This document shows positions 51,301 through 63,500 of a DNA stretch of 64,000 bases, in pieces. The position numbers were made by a program, and so were the translations under genes. The first letter of the stretch is position 1. Each line of letters opens with the position of its first letter. The stretch is from Burhinus oedicnemus (lineage: Eukaryota > Chordata > Aves > Charadriiformes > Burhinidae), in contig VFFE01007669.1 in NCBI GenBank assembly GCA_008921705.1, forward strand, positions 4,971,633 to 5,035,632, written 5' to 3'. The notes under the pieces are model-generated. The model worked only from the letters and a program-made list of their open reading frames with translations, did no database searches and had not been told where the DNA came from.

Positions 51301-53743
51301 GCAAATATTGAGCCCTGTTAAATGGTAAGAGACATTCAGTGTTAGAGTCATTGAACAGAATATTGTCCAGGGGGGACCTGGCCCGGGTCTAACTGTTCAT
51401 CACAAGAGCTACCTTAAATGTTCTCTGCAATGTTCTCCTCATTTGAATGTTTTCAACTGGACCTTTATCCTCAAGCCATTCTTTGATATCATCAAGAGTT
51501 GCATCTAGTGGAAAGCCTTTCTGCAAGACAGCAACAAGCTTCAGTTACATGTAACAAACTGACACTTAGTCAGAAATGATAACCTATATAGTATGAGTTA
51601 ATCAAGCTTTACTTAGATGGTTTTCAGTCAAAGTCATGCAGAACAGCACAGAGCAAAGGAAGAAGTTTACTTACAACATACACAGATCTGTTTTTAATTG
51701 CAGCCTTATACTGGTCATTTAATTCAGGAAGGGGTTGGTTTGGAGATCTTCTGATTTTAGTTTTGTCTTCATGTATTTCCATTAAACCAGTCTTGGACTT
51801 TCTTAGTGCTTCCACGATAACACTAAAATCTTTTGAAAGGCGACTTAACCTATTGAGGAAACAGACAGGTTATTACAAATATACAGACAAAGCTGAAGCC
51901 AAATGTTAAAACAGCAATAGGAGTTGTACATGCAGACCAGAGACATTTGGCCCCAAATACAGATAAGCAGCTGAAAGTTACCCTTCCATCCACATTACTT
52001 GTACTTTGTTTTACCTGTTGAATTTGATCATTACTTCTAAAGGCACCCAGCCATCATCTAGTTTGATCTGTTCCTTTAGGAACTTGTCTCTTGGTAGATT
52101 ATGATTGCCAAAATAGTACTGCAAAAAAGAAAGGGGAGGGAGGCAGGGAGAGAGATTTGTCTTTGAATGTTCAGTCTCAAAAGCTCATTTTTATCTGACA
52201 ACTTACTGCAGTGGATTGAGACATACCAAAATTCATTAACCTGAACAATTAGAAATTCTGAAATTATTACTTCCTGCCTTAACACGATACTTTCCCAAAA
52301 GTTAGCTGTAACACGTAAGCTGTCAAAAAACCCAGTGCCTCATCCAATGGGACTAACGAGGCAAAGGTAGACTGCAGTTTTGTTTAGGAAAAGCACAAAG
52401 CTTATTTTCTTAACATAATTGTTCATCAACCTGATCAAGCTCTGCAGAGTCAAAAGTCAAATTTGTCACCAACAGATTCCAGTTTTATTTCTTATTGAAG
52501 GAATGTGTAAGTGAGAATATTGTATTTGCCACACCGAGAAACCATATATGTGGACTACAGTTTCTAGGTCTCATTCAGAAAAATACTGTAAGATTAAAAA
52601 ATTGTTTTTATTTTCATTTACTATGTTCTCATTTTGATCATGTCCAGCATGGGAAGACATTTCAGTACGAGACAGATAGTTGATCAGATTCTTTTGCTTA
52701 CTACCAGTCATCTAACAAGGCTCAAATACATGAAGCCATAGGGTAAGTTGGAGTGTTTCCACCAGTATCATTGGGCTTTAAAAAGTCAGTGCAGGTTTTA
52801 TGATACCTCTCCCTCTCGTATACCTCAAACTCACATTAACACAAGTCTAGCTTTGTCAACTATTTTTCCTCAATGTCTGATTGTGGGATTTTTTTTTTCA
52901 TAAATAATGACTAAGCTCCATATGCTAATGGGGATTCACTTGCAGCTGTATTTTTGTCCTTCAGGAAAATGGTTTTGTTCTAGAGGTCATTTTAAGTGAT
53001 GTGCTCGGTTTTCCACTGTAGTGTAACCCTCCAAGCCTCCTGACAAAACTGTCAAGGTGAAGAACTGTCCTTTTGATTATGTTAGTATAATTACGGAACA
53101 GAAAATTGGTTCTGTTTTACCTCAAACCAGGACATTTCTAGAGTGAGAAACAGTTAATCTAAAGTAGGCACATAAGTTTAGTTGTAATTTGTAGCAATAA
53201 ATTACAAAGCTATAAATCATAATAGCAAGTTATGCAATGTGCTAATATTTTGACCAGCACAGATTCCCAGGTAGGGGGATTTCCCCCTCCCCCCCAAAAA
53301 TTAAGCCATATAGAATTAAAATGCATCTTCCTATTTGCATAGATAGAATAACCCCAGTGAACATAGTAATAAATTTGTTCAATGATACATTCACTTGCTA
53401 TAGCACCTAAGATGCTAGCAAGTTAAACCTTTTGTGTTTTTAAATGGTGGTCTTACAGGCAACTCTAGACAAGTATAACTTCCAACTTAGACAACAGTTA
53501 CGAATTATCTTAAAGTGTTAAATGCCTGTCATAGACCCATGACACACATTTTTGTAAAGAGCTGAAGATTCATGTCTAACTCGCTACAAAGTTAACTTCC
53601 CATTAGCCAAGTCCCTACCAACGAATGTGTCCAAAACTACATCTCAGTCCAGATCCCAAACTATAAATTGAACTTACCTCAATTTGCTGACAGATCTTGC
53701 TTTCCAAAATAGACATGTTTTCACCATCTCCATTTTCAGCCAT
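48252..53743 (-). CDS. SSB: SSB, lupus La RNA-binding protein
   Basis: La binds the UUU-OH ends of new RNA polymerase III transcripts in the nucleus, protects them and helps them fold. It also acts on some mRNAs. Eleven coding exons join in frame: 53743-53678, 52118-52015, 51849-51675, 51520-51413, 51314-51214, 50978-50907, 50823-50781, 50056-49916, 49536-49353, 49188-49057 and 48349-48252, giving 407 residues (human 408). The La motif spans about 7-100 and keeps the UUU-OH contacts Q20, Y23, Y24, D33, F35 and F55. RRM1 lies at about 110-187 ([18 protein letters not shown]). A charged linker follows, then RRM2 at about 224-330 ([15 protein letters not shown]). The tail has a GKG/RGG-like basic part ([20 protein letters not shown]), an acidic patch, KKRP and the end TENGDGDQ. 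The start is the first ATG of its exon, in the context AAAATGG. The 5' UTR exon lies about 2.2-2.6 kb upstream in a CpG island. Confidence 0.98.
49057..49188 (-). CDS. SSB: SSB basic/acidic tail exon
   Basis: Residues 332-375, [20 protein letters not shown] then [18 protein letters not shown]. This is the basic motif and acidic patch of the C-terminus. Where human has FASDDE around phosphorylated Ser366 this reads FENEEE, with no serine. The acceptor is ATCCCCACAG and the donor GTACGTC. Confidence 0.94.
49353..49536 (-). CDS. SSB: SSB RRM2 exon B
   Basis: Residues 271-331, [20 protein letters not shown] onward to the long C-terminal helix [19 protein letters not shown]. The acceptor is CTTTTTAAG and the donor GTGCTCC. 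Confidence 0.95.
49916..50056 (-). CDS. SSB: SSB RRM2 exon A
   Basis: Residues 224-270, including [20 protein letters not shown] and [15 protein letters not shown]. The acceptor TTTCATTTAG follows a long T tract. The donor is GTCAGTA. Confidence 0.95.
50781..50823 (-). CDS. SSB: SSB linker exon (43 nt)
   Basis: Residues 209-223, [15 protein letters not shown], the linker before RRM2. The acceptor is TTCTACAG and the donor GTATGGG. Confidence 0.93.
50907..50978 (-). CDS. SSB: SSB linker exon
   Basis: Residues 185-208, [20 protein letters not shown] then ARAK. This is the charged helical linker after RRM1. The acceptor is TATTGAAG and the donor GTAAGTC. Confidence 0.94.
51214..51314 (-). CDS. 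SSB: SSB RRM1 exon B
   Basis: Residues 152-184, [20 protein letters not shown] (RNP1 strand) onward to TELIVLL. The acceptor is TTTAACAG and the donor GTAAGTC. Confidence 0.95.
51413..51520 (-). CDS. SSB: SSB RRM1 exon A
   Basis: Residues 116-151, [20 protein letters not shown] onward to RRTLQRTFK. It is a phase 0 exon of 108 nt. The acceptor is GTCTTGCAG. Confidence 0.95.
51675..51849 (-). CDS. SSB: SSB La-motif end and RRM1 start
   Basis: Residues 57-115, including [20 protein letters not shown] and NRSVYV, the RNP2 strand of RRM1. The acceptor is CTCAATAG and the donor GTAAGTA. Confidence 0.96.
52015..52118 (-). CDS. SSB: SSB La-motif exon
   Basis: Residues 23-56, [20 protein letters not shown] and [14 protein letters not shown]. 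It contains Y23, Y24, D33, F35 and F55 of the RNA 3'-end pocket. The acceptor is TTTTTTGCAG and the donor GTAAAAC. Confidence 0.96.
52119..53677 (-). other. SSB: SSB intron after the first coding exon
   Basis: A 1.56-kb intron. It contains a palindromic GGGGATTTCCCC with an adjoining C-rich tract at about 53,274-53,295. Nothing else was recognised. Confidence 0.65.
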
Positions 53744-53752
53744 TTTTACCAG
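53678..53752 (-). CDS. SSB: SSB first coding exon
   Basis: The exon starts after acceptor CAACACAG; nine 5' UTR bases precede the ATG at 53,743. It encodes residues 1-22, [20 protein letters not shown] and IE. Q20 is a UUU-OH contact. The donor is GTAAGTT. Confidence 0.95.
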
Positions 53753-56090
53753 CTGTGTTGAAGAGAATATAAAGCAAAGGCACTAAGTATTGAATAGTAC
53801 GTTCTACAGACTTACATTTATATAGTGTTGCATTTCACTAGAGCCTCATCTAAACAAGGTAACGGACAAGTTCTTTTGGATTTTAGTCATGTATCCCATT
53901 TTAAGAAAAATGCAGTAACAGTATGTTCTGGAACAGAGACAATCTGCTGGTGCACACTGAAATACAGATTGAGCTGGATAGAGGAACCTTCCCTTGCCAC
54001 CTTCCATTTGGTCAGCTGGTCTCAAGTACACTGTTGAGAGTGAGCTGAGCGGAGACAGCTGCTTTGTACTCTTCTCTAGTGTAAAATACAGACCAGCCTC
54101 CACATAGGCTGTATATGTTTGCTCCTTTTGTCTGCACCTCTGCTATTTCACCTGCCATACTGAATAGTGCAGGGATTTCTCAGACCAAGTTTTCTCTTAA
54201 TACAAGTTATTAAAATAAAACGTGGGGCCTTTTGGCTGCATGCTGCCGAATCACCAGCAGTTCTACCCCAGTTAACGAGGATTACACAGAGGCAGCATGT
54301 CTGAGCATAGTTACAAGAGAATCCGTTTGTAAAGCTGTTGACTTTGCTTTGGTTTTGTCATTTAGAGAGAATCCCCTCCTCAATCTGTCCAGGGTAGCCT
54401 GGCTCTTCTAGCCTCACCAAAACCCACACCAGTCTGAAATATGCAGGACAGCCGTCTTTTTACTGCCATTAAGAAATGCCAAGATAGTAGTGCTGTGAAG
54501 CACTGTGGAAGAATGTACGCTTTTGTCTGCGCCTAGCTTCTGCCACCTAAACTCCTTCAGCCTTGTTATACCCTTGAATACCCTGTCTTTTTTGCACTTC
54601 CCCAGCTCTCACAGTGCACCACTGTCCCACTCTGCCTCACTCCAGGTACCAAAATACCTGGAAGCAGCAACACGCTTTCCACATAGTAAAGCTCAGCTCC
54701 ACCGCTAAGAAGAGATGAAAAACAAAATCTATTTCCTTAGCAGTATTTTCAAGGTAAAAACCAAACTGTATGGAAGTGTAAACAATGGAAGACCTGGGAC
54801 AAGTCTTTCAGATTAAGTCTTACACCTGGAAAATTTTTCTAAAAAGCGCCCATTCAGCTGCAAGTAACAACAAACTAAAGGCAAGACTAAGAAAGTCTCA
54901 AGCTTGCCATGCATGGAATTCAGTTCACACACTGATCAAGCTCTAACCTATTTAGAGTAAAAGCAGAAGCAGCCTTCTAGTTTCAGAGAAATTCTAGTCT
55001 TGCTGCACATGCTCACTTCAGACTCTTTAGCTCAGTCACTTGGCACAAGCTAGTCTTCTGGATCCAACTTCCAGATCAATAGTTTTCAGTTGCTGCGCAG
55101 CAGTGAAGACTGATAAAAAGCTTGCTCCATTGAACAACAATCACAGTCTGAACAGCATGCAAAATCCTACATAAGATTTTATTAGAAGTGCTTTCTTAGT
55201 AGACCACACTGACTTGTTCCTTCTGTGTGCCAAGTCTGTATCAGTACCACTCAAAATGAAAACAAGTTAAAATAATGCAAGCAGGCATAAGATTTAAATT
55301 ACAAATGGAAGAGGACAGTCAGGCCCTTTAACTAGAACAATTTGATCCCATACTATATTGGCTAGATCATCCCAAAAGAACTCTCAAGTGGATTTTCGTC
55401 TTACCAAGTCATTTAATTTCAAGGTCTGGACAAAGCTTAGTTGCAGGCTAACTGCTTTTACCATTACCATAATAGAGTGAAAGCTTTATTTAAAAAAAAA
55501 AAAAAAAAAGTTTCCCCAATAAAGTAACATGGAACTGTTATTCATGCAATCCGTTGTTCAGGAACCCATGTGTGAGCGGTTTGAGCCTTCTGAACAGATT
55601 CTTGCATCAAAATACAGCCTTATATTTAAGGTAAGGATTAACTGCCACCACTCATTATCACAGACATTACTTTCCCAGTTGGTTTTTGAGTAGGATCAGT
55701 GCAATCTAAGAAGGAATTTCTTATAAGAGGTATTTAAATGATAGAAACGTCGGCTCCTGAACCTTACGTCTATGCGAGGGGACTACCGGTTTACTTTAAG
55801 ACACTTTTCTACTGCTACAGCGACAACATACCCCTCCTCAGACAAGCTCCAGCCCCGCGGACGAGGTTCCCGCCCAGCGGACACCACGGCCCGGCCGCAG
55901 CGTGAGGTGAGCGCCGCCCGCCCGCCCGGCGCTCCGCTCCAGGCCTGGTCCCCCGCCGGCAACAGGGACGGCCCCCGCGCTCCCTCACCCGCGGCGAACC
56001 GCACGCTTCCCAGCGCCGCGTGAGGCGCTCCCGGCGAGGAGCCGCCGCCGAGTCGGCCCCGCTGCGAGCGAAGGAGCGGCGGCAGCTCAC
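53753..56090 (-). other. SSB: SSB 5' intron
   Basis: The intron between the 5' UTR exon and the first coding exon; its upstream limit depends on which donor is used. It has an A run near 55,493-55,509. It turns GC-rich above about 55,850. No coding exon was recognised. Confidence 0.55.
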
Positions 56091-56720
56091 CCTGCCTCCG
56101 CCGGGCAAGGGCCGGGCCCCGCGCCGCGCTTCTGCCCCAGCCGGGGGACGAGCGGCAGCACGTGCTCCCCCGCCCCGGGGACTCCTCCCGGCCCGGCCGC
56201 CGCTCCTCCGCTGGGCCCCGCCACCAGCCTCGGCACAGCCCGCCGCTCCTCAGAGGGGCCCGGCCTGGCAGAGCGGAGCACAGCGCGCCCGAGCAGCAGT
56301 GCCGCCGCCTCCCCCCTTCCCCGGTGCAGCCGCCCGTCACCAGCACAAACCTGCAGCAGCCGCGGAACCTGCCCACACGCCGCCCCGCTCCGCCACTTTA
56401 AAGGCCGCAGTCGGCGCCGCGCGGCCCAGCAGCCTCCGCGCCCGCCGCCCGCCCCTCACGTGGGCGCCGCTTCCGGGGCGGGGCGGGCAGCCCGCAGGAC
56501 AGGAGGGAGTGTAGCGGGTGAGGCCCCAGCCGGGAGGCCTCGGCTTCCCGCTCCCCTCGGCCCCGCCACGGCGGGCACTCCGCGGCGCGGCCAGAGGAGT
56601 CCCTGCGCCCGGGACGATCAGGGAAGGAGACGCGGGGAAGCGTGGAGATGCGTTCGCGTACGTTCAGCGCGTCGGGGAATGCAGGAGCAGCGGCGGTGCG
56701 CCTCACACCGCGACGGGCCA
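55850..56720 (-). promoter_or_regulatory. SSB: SSB promoter CpG island and 5' UTR exon zone
   Basis: About 0.9 kb of dense CpG. Three donors could end the noncoding first exon on the minus strand: GTTTGTG (exon edge 56,351), GTGAGCT (56,091) and GTGAGGG (55,989). Upstream are a CACGTG E-box (56,457-56,462), a CCGGAAG ETS site read on the minus strand (56,470-56,476) and GC boxes just after it, so the start is probably near 56.3-56.45 kb. Transcript data are needed to choose the donor. Confidence 0.75.
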
Positions 56721-59700
56721 CCGCCTCCGCACGGACGCTCCTTCTGCGGTTAACGGGAAAAGTAACTTAAAAGCTTGTATTTGTACACTGATGCTGTATT
56801 TACATTTATTAAATATTACAAACATTTGCTTAAGTACTATAGACGTGTTGTAGACATCTGTAGTGCTACAAACATGGGAATCGCAAAAATTTTCATAAAT
56901 AGTACTAACTTAACAATTGATTCAACTTCTGTATCAGTTCATTTTCTAGTCTACAGAAAGGCTACCTTAATACCTGAGAGCACAATAATTTAGTGTTCAC
57001 ATTCAACTATTATTAAAACGTACCACACAGATGGCTAAAACATCCCCTGCTCTGAGCTTTGCCCCTCCCGCCCGACACACGTTACTGGCCAGGAGCCAGG
57101 ATCCCTGTTCCTCTCACTGAATTCATATTCCTGCCTGGGCTCAAGACACGATTGCCACATGCTTTCTCGGGATGTGCTACAGACATGAGCTAATTTGAAA
57201 GGGCAGTGTAGGTTATTGTAAAAAATAGCACCAGTTAAAATTTAACCACGAGTCTGAACTTTTACACTCCATTTATTCTAACCCATTCAAAAATCTCTAA
57301 AAAATTAGGACTTATCGGAAGCCCTAGGCAGTCATCTCATTGACTTCTGTTTACACCAGACCAGCAGGTGCTCTCCTAGCATGTCAGAACGAAAGGCTTT
57401 TTTCCACTCGGCAGTTAGGCAGAGGACCAGCGTATGGCTCGCCTGCAGGGTGCCCACAGGGAGAAAGTGGACTCCAGCTTCCAGTGCCTGTGCTCCAACC
57501 CCGGAACAGCGCTGGCTTTCACCAATGTTAGGCACCTAGTTTAGAAGCAGCAGAGAGGTGGATGCTGGGAGGTTTGTTAGTCCTCACCTTGCTCTTACAT
57601 CCTTGTACCGACTTAGGACTGTCGGTGACAGGATACGGACCGGAATGAACCTTAGGCCAGCCACAAGCAACTGTTCTACACTCATGTTTTTTGACAAACA
57701 TGAAGCTTCATGGGTACGTATTTTGCACTGAAAAATTACATACATGTGTGAAGTTCACTGCAGTTTCATTCAATACAAAGGTCACCTTCATGCTCCTGCA
57801 ATGTTGTCCTTTAAATCTCTACCTGCCTTTGAACAATTCTCAGCTGTGGAGATTTCCAGGAGAAACAAATTCACTTTATTTCTTTTGCCCACCTTCCCAG
57901 CCCACACATTTCAAATAGCATCAGATTTCAATTCCCCACACCTCTTTACAGTTTAGAGTCTTTAAACAAATTCCATTGGATTAAATAGCTCTCAGCAGGA
58001 CGGCTAACAAAGTAAAACGCTGAATCCACGCACACATGAGCTTCTGCCATAGTAAGGTGACACACAAAGACATCAAAACAAGAACTATATATACACCACA
58101 GAACTTCACATCAAAGCTCAGGGCTGAGTGCTGCCTCTGCTGCCAGCAGTCAAATGCAAGTGAGAAGTAATACAAAAATGCGAAAGAACAAAAAAACGTT
58201 GAACATGCTTATGATCAAGAAAAAGAAATATTATAAACTCAAGGCCTGGAAAGCTGCTTCCATCATATCTGATAAATCCAGTAAAACCAAGATTTCATTT
58301 TTGGTGGCAGTGCTGGTGTAGGAAATTCCCACCACACCCTACAGCAGCCCTGTATTGTCCCTGCCTCTCATGCCGATGTCTAACAGCCGTTTCTGCTGTC
58401 ATTTTATAAGCTGGATTGGGGAACTGATCCAGGCTAAAAGTGCCTCTCTGCTCCCCATGGCATTTCTTTATTTGGATCACCGCTATCAGACCGTGCGGCT
58501 CCAGAGCAGCTGAAGCAAGACCGGGTGAGGGGCAGAAAAGGCAGGAAGGAGCAGGAACACTCCTCACAGCCACCCCCTCAGCACTGGGAAGGCTTTGCCA
58601 TCTTGTATTTTCCATACAACTCGTGTACTTCCTTTCCGTCTCTCTCTCTCCCCCCCTCTATCCTGTTCCTAATTTTCATAAAACCTGAAAAAAAAGAAAA
58701 AGTGTATTTTTAAGACCTACACCTCCCTGTAGAACATGGCTGAACCCAGATGAGTGCAGCATTAGAGGAAACCTGACACACGCACAGAAAGACAACACAG
58801 TTGCACCTTGCTCCCTCAAGGAACCAGGCTAATAAAAAGACCCACATTACATTATCTATAAAAGCTATGAGATGAAAACAAATCCTAAGAAGTCACTGCA
58901 ATAACAATTAAGTCAAATGCATTTGTGTTACTACCTACATGTCAGGATGCAAAACAAGGACTGGTGAGAAGGCTGGGGATCGCAGGGTCAAAACACCACC
59001 TATTTAAACGCTACCTATGGATTCTGCTTTCTGTTAGCGCTGGCACTGCCATGCTGCACTGGCACCCTGCCGCGGGCATCTCCCAGTGAAGAGGTGACAA
59101 AATGATGACCTTCCTGCCCATCTCAAGTTGCCTTCTAGACAGAATTTGAAGATCTCGTATTATGTTTTGAGAGAAATAATAAGTAAATCCAGTGGACCAC
59201 TTAGCATTCGATTTCTCCATGCATAACATATTTTGACAAGTTTCTTCAGTTGTACCTTTGCTCAAGTCACAGTTTGGCATTCTAAAAAGACCAAATGGTA
59301 TTAAACAAAACAGAGATTGTATCTCAGGGGGATGTTAGCAACTTTCCAGTCTCTCTCATTTCCTCCTTCCATTTCACAAAGACATACATCTTAAATTTGA
59401 TTTAAAAAAATAGTTACCATGGCAAGGCTTTTCTCTAGAAAAAAATAAAATCTAATTACCAATACCTACGCATCAGCCAAAGAGCCCATTGCAAAGCCAT
59501 GCAGAGTCTTTGAGAGTCTTTTATTATTTCTCACGGGCCCTGCCAGTGTGAGAATGGCAAAGTGAGCACTTTTCTCAAACTGCCTCGTACTGAAGAGCAC
59601 TGTTCCCCTTCTGGAAAACCAGTGCACACTTTTGGCTTGTGCTCTGGGGCTACTGCATGCCATTTCTTCCCTCATTCCCAGCCTGTGCTCTTTGCTGTGG

Positions 59701-60230
59701 CATTTGAATGTAGAATTAGAGGCATCCTGTAACTGCCTATGATTTCTGGATGTGATAACCTAGTTATCCAAGTGATATTGCTCTTACGTACCACATGCTT
59801 AGCTTGTGGCAATGAACCATTTCTATAGCTACCTTTGGAGTATCAAAGATTTCATCTTAAGCCCAGCAGTCCATAGAAATGCAGAGTATTTTGTTTGGCT
59901 TTACACATCTTAGCACCAGATCATAGTTCCACCCAGTGATTAATGAAAACAAATCTGTTTTTCACAGTAGTTCCTACAGAGCTGCACAAAGTATTTGAAG
60001 AGACTCATTTGAAAAGTTTCATGACAACGAATTATTGGACTGAAAAAATATATGGAAGTCTTGTTACCACATTTATATTTCTGAATTGTTTAAAATAAAG
60101 ACAAATTATACCTAGTTTTTAATGATGTGTGCTAAGAGATTGTATTAGACATCTCATTCATGAGGTAATCAGTGCTATTATGAATACTGCATCTGTTGTT
60201 TTCTATTGCAGCAATATGAAAATTAAATGT
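56721..60230 (-). other. KLHL23 3' UTR and KLHL23-SSB intergenic region
   Basis: About 3.5 kb between the SSB CpG island and the KLHL23 stop. The first part below 60,231 must be KLHL23 3' UTR. Several minus-strand AATAAA candidates exist (59,520; near 58,467; near 57,875; near 57,257; near 56,805). Open frames here show no family features. Confidence 0.6.
59520..59525 (-). terminator. KLHL23: Candidate KLHL23 poly(A) signal AATAAA
   Basis: The first canonical AATAAA on the minus strand that I find after the KLHL23 stop, about 0.7 kb downstream. Later copies could be used instead. Confidence 0.35.
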
Positions 60231-60541
60231 TTACACATTATACACACAGACACAGCCGTGTGACCGCATAGCGCTGGGAAGATTACCTACTGCTTCCCAT
60301 TTATTCAGTTCAGGGTTGTATTTCTCAATACTCTGCAGATACGTTCCTTTTGAATAGGAATATCCTCCTGTTACATAGATGCATCCGTTCATAACCACTG
60401 CGCCACACTCCATCCTTCTCTCCATCATGTGAGCCATCTGCTTCCACTCGTTTTGCTCTGGGTCATAGCAGTCCGTGATCGTGGTCTGTCCACCCACAAA
60501 ATAGATCTTGTTTTGTAGTGTAATTGAACACAATCCATATT
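60231..60541 (-). CDS. KLHL23: KLHL23 last coding exon
   Basis: Residues 456-558, EYGLCSITLQNKIYFVGGQT onward to SHGCVCVYNV and TAA. It carries the final Kelch repeats that close the propeller. The acceptor is TTCCTGAAG. Confidence 0.96.
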
Positions 60542-63500
60542 CTTCAGGAAGAAAGGAATACAGTTCAATTCAGCATGATAACGTTAACTTAAACTGCAGC
60601 TACGTGACAAACTCTGGGCACCACTGAGGGTGGCTGATGTTCTTCACTGAGCTTAGGAGACACCTCAGGATTTTCTGCTACACTTGGTAAAAGCAAGCTT
60701 AAGGCATTACAGAAGACACAGACATGAGCACCAGTACTTAGTGAGAATTGTTTTAAAAACTTACTGTTACCAAATGTAGAAGATAGAGAAGACCCTTTTA
60801 AAATTAGTATCAATTATTTTTGCCAAATGCCTATGAATAGATTTTATAGAAAGTTAGTTTACTACATTATTTAATCGAATGCAGCCATTCCTTCGTTCAG
60901 TATTTATACAATGATTTCTATAGAACAGAGGCTTGAAGAGGGTCTTCCCTTCCCGTATCAGAGCCTGGAAATGGGAGATGATCCCATTCTGGCCCTTGCT
61001 GCCCTACAGGTGTTGCTCCTTCTATTAGGAACATGCCAGAAGCTCTTAAGTGGGCTTAAAGGCTCCCAGATACAAGTAATCAAATCAAGCTCTACCCTTG
61101 TTATAGAAATTATTGTTTACCTGGATGCGGACTTGTGGTGACTATACTCCACTCATTGCTACCTGAATGGTACCTCTGGATTTTATCATAGGTACAGCTT
61201 CCCCTGTACCCATAGTGACCTCCAGTTACGTAGATGACTTCATGCAGGACACAGGCAGTAGCATTTCCAACACCTGTACACAGTGTGAAAGTCACAACAC
61301 ACTTTCAGACTGCATGCAATAACCGTGGTCACTGCCATCCATAATCCCATTTCAAATGACTCGTTAATTAATATTTTAGGATGAAATTCTATTTGCAAGT
61401 ATTTAAATGAATGTGAAATTAAATAAACTTGTCAAGACACCTTATTTTACCAGCATAAGTCAAGAGCAATTAAATAAAACTGCAGTAACCAATACATACT
61501 GCATATAATACAACCACACAGTATGTCACAGAATTCTTATGCAGTAATTAAAGACACATTGTCACATTGGTTTTAGAATAGGGAATTACTTTCAATATTT
61601 CTCTAAGTTAAAGAGATTTTTAAAAGTCACTCATGGCAAAGACAAAGACGATGGGAGCTGAGACCATTCAGTGTCTCCGAGTATCTCTTCTGATACTTTT
61701 AGTCTTTCTCATGGTATTCCTAATTATGCTATTGTATAAACAAGGACACAAACAGAATGGAGCCTTGTTAACTGTCTCTAGGAGAACAAAACAAAACAAG
61801 GGATCTGGCAAGATAAAATGGACCAAAATTGGGAAATTAGTGGGGGTTTTTTAAGCATCTAAGAAGTTTCACACAAAAACGGGACAAAACAACTGCACAG
61901 AACGTGTAACTGCTCACAGTATTAGCATAGCATTTCTATTTTTAAAGGAAATAAAAAGAGAATAATAGCAATGTTTGTGGAAAATATATAAACAATGAAG
62001 AAAGTTCTAGGAGCGTGTTTTTTCCTGCTACAGATACCTCCAAAAACTCTCATGTATGCAGACAAATACTGTGTTGCATCCTCTTACAGTAAAATTTTAT
62101 AATTACATTAATTTATAAAAAGGTATGATAAAAATGTAAATTGTTTATAAATTTTATAACAAAATCATACCCTTTAGTTAGGCTGTGATCCAAATTCATA
62201 CATTTTTAATAGATCGCTATTTTGGCTGCTAGAAACAGGTATTAGTACCTTTCATTATCCTCACACTAAAGATTAAACTAAGGATCTTGAACAGATGATA
62301 CACTGAAATATGAGGATGCCACATGCAAGAAGTTTTAAATTAAGATGACACCTTTAAAAATAATTGCACTGAAAACCTTAGTAATCTGGTCTTATATTAA
62401 AATAATGCAATCCCTTTATTGGAGCTTGCTCTTTGACCATCTACTGAATGGACTCTAATCCCTGGTAGTTTTCTGACTTCTTTCTAATTTGAACAGAAAT
62501 TTTACTCCTGAAAGAAGGCAAAACTAAACTGAGGCTACCACTTCCACTTGCTTTCCACCGTAGTGTTCTGTGGCACAGCCCAGCATAGCATTTAGATGTT
62601 TGCAGTCATTTGGCTAGTAAAGACCTGAACCAAAGCCCACCAACATTAACAGGAGATTCCCATGGACTTCACTAGAACTTGGATCAAACCATAAATGTGT
62701 CCATGGCACTTAAAAGTGGCAAACGCAAAAGGATCAACATTTGAGGCAGACGCCATACCAAAAGCTTACCTACCTTTGATCATGTTTGCAATAGGAAACC
62801 ATTTCTTTTTTAAAGGATCGTAGAATTCAGCTTCTTGCACGGGAGCTCCCTTTCGGTAACCACCCAACGCGTAGACGCAGCCACTCAAGGAAACTGCACA
62901 GTGGTAATACCTCGCGTCAAGCATGGGGCAGCCTTCTGTCCAGTCATCTCTCTCGCTGTTATATATCCACACGGTGTCAAGGGCTTCGATGCTCTCCGTT
63001 CTATAACCTCCTGTCACATATATGTCTGGTCCCAAGCTAGTGACCCCATAGCTCTCTCTGGTGTGATCCGGCATCTCTGTTCCCTGGACCCATGCGTTGG
63101 TTAAAGGATCCCAAACATGCACTTCTGACAAGGGATGCCAATAATATCCTCCAATCACATACATGGCTGCTGTGGGTCTTCTGGAAAAACCCTTGGGATT
63201 GGGGTTCAGGGCACTGTATATGAGCGACCTTATCTTACTGTCATTAAGCCGGCATTTTTTTTGCAGGCTTAAAGCTGACCTCAAATACATGTTATCTAAG
63301 TCTACTTTGATGCAGCTCAGCAGTTCACAGACGTCTTCAATTCTTTCTTCCACGTTGTGCGCAACCCACTTAACGACAGCTTCGATGGCTGCCTCTTCTT
63401 TCCAAATATTGAGATTCTCTCTGGACAGAATAAAAAAGAGCTTCTCCTTGCCAATGTCCAGAAACTCCTCCTGCTTCCACACTTCTTCGAACTGCCATAA

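Noticed and set aside
55783..56514. Long open frames on both strands in the SSB CpG island
   Set aside because: Same composition effect. SSB begins coding at 53,743 and no family features are present.
61633..61854. A 73-codon plus-strand frame with a hydrophobic segment that looks like a membrane helix
   Set aside because: It sits in a KLHL23 intron on the opposite strand. There is no Kozak context of note, no splice or poly(A) support, and no recognised family.
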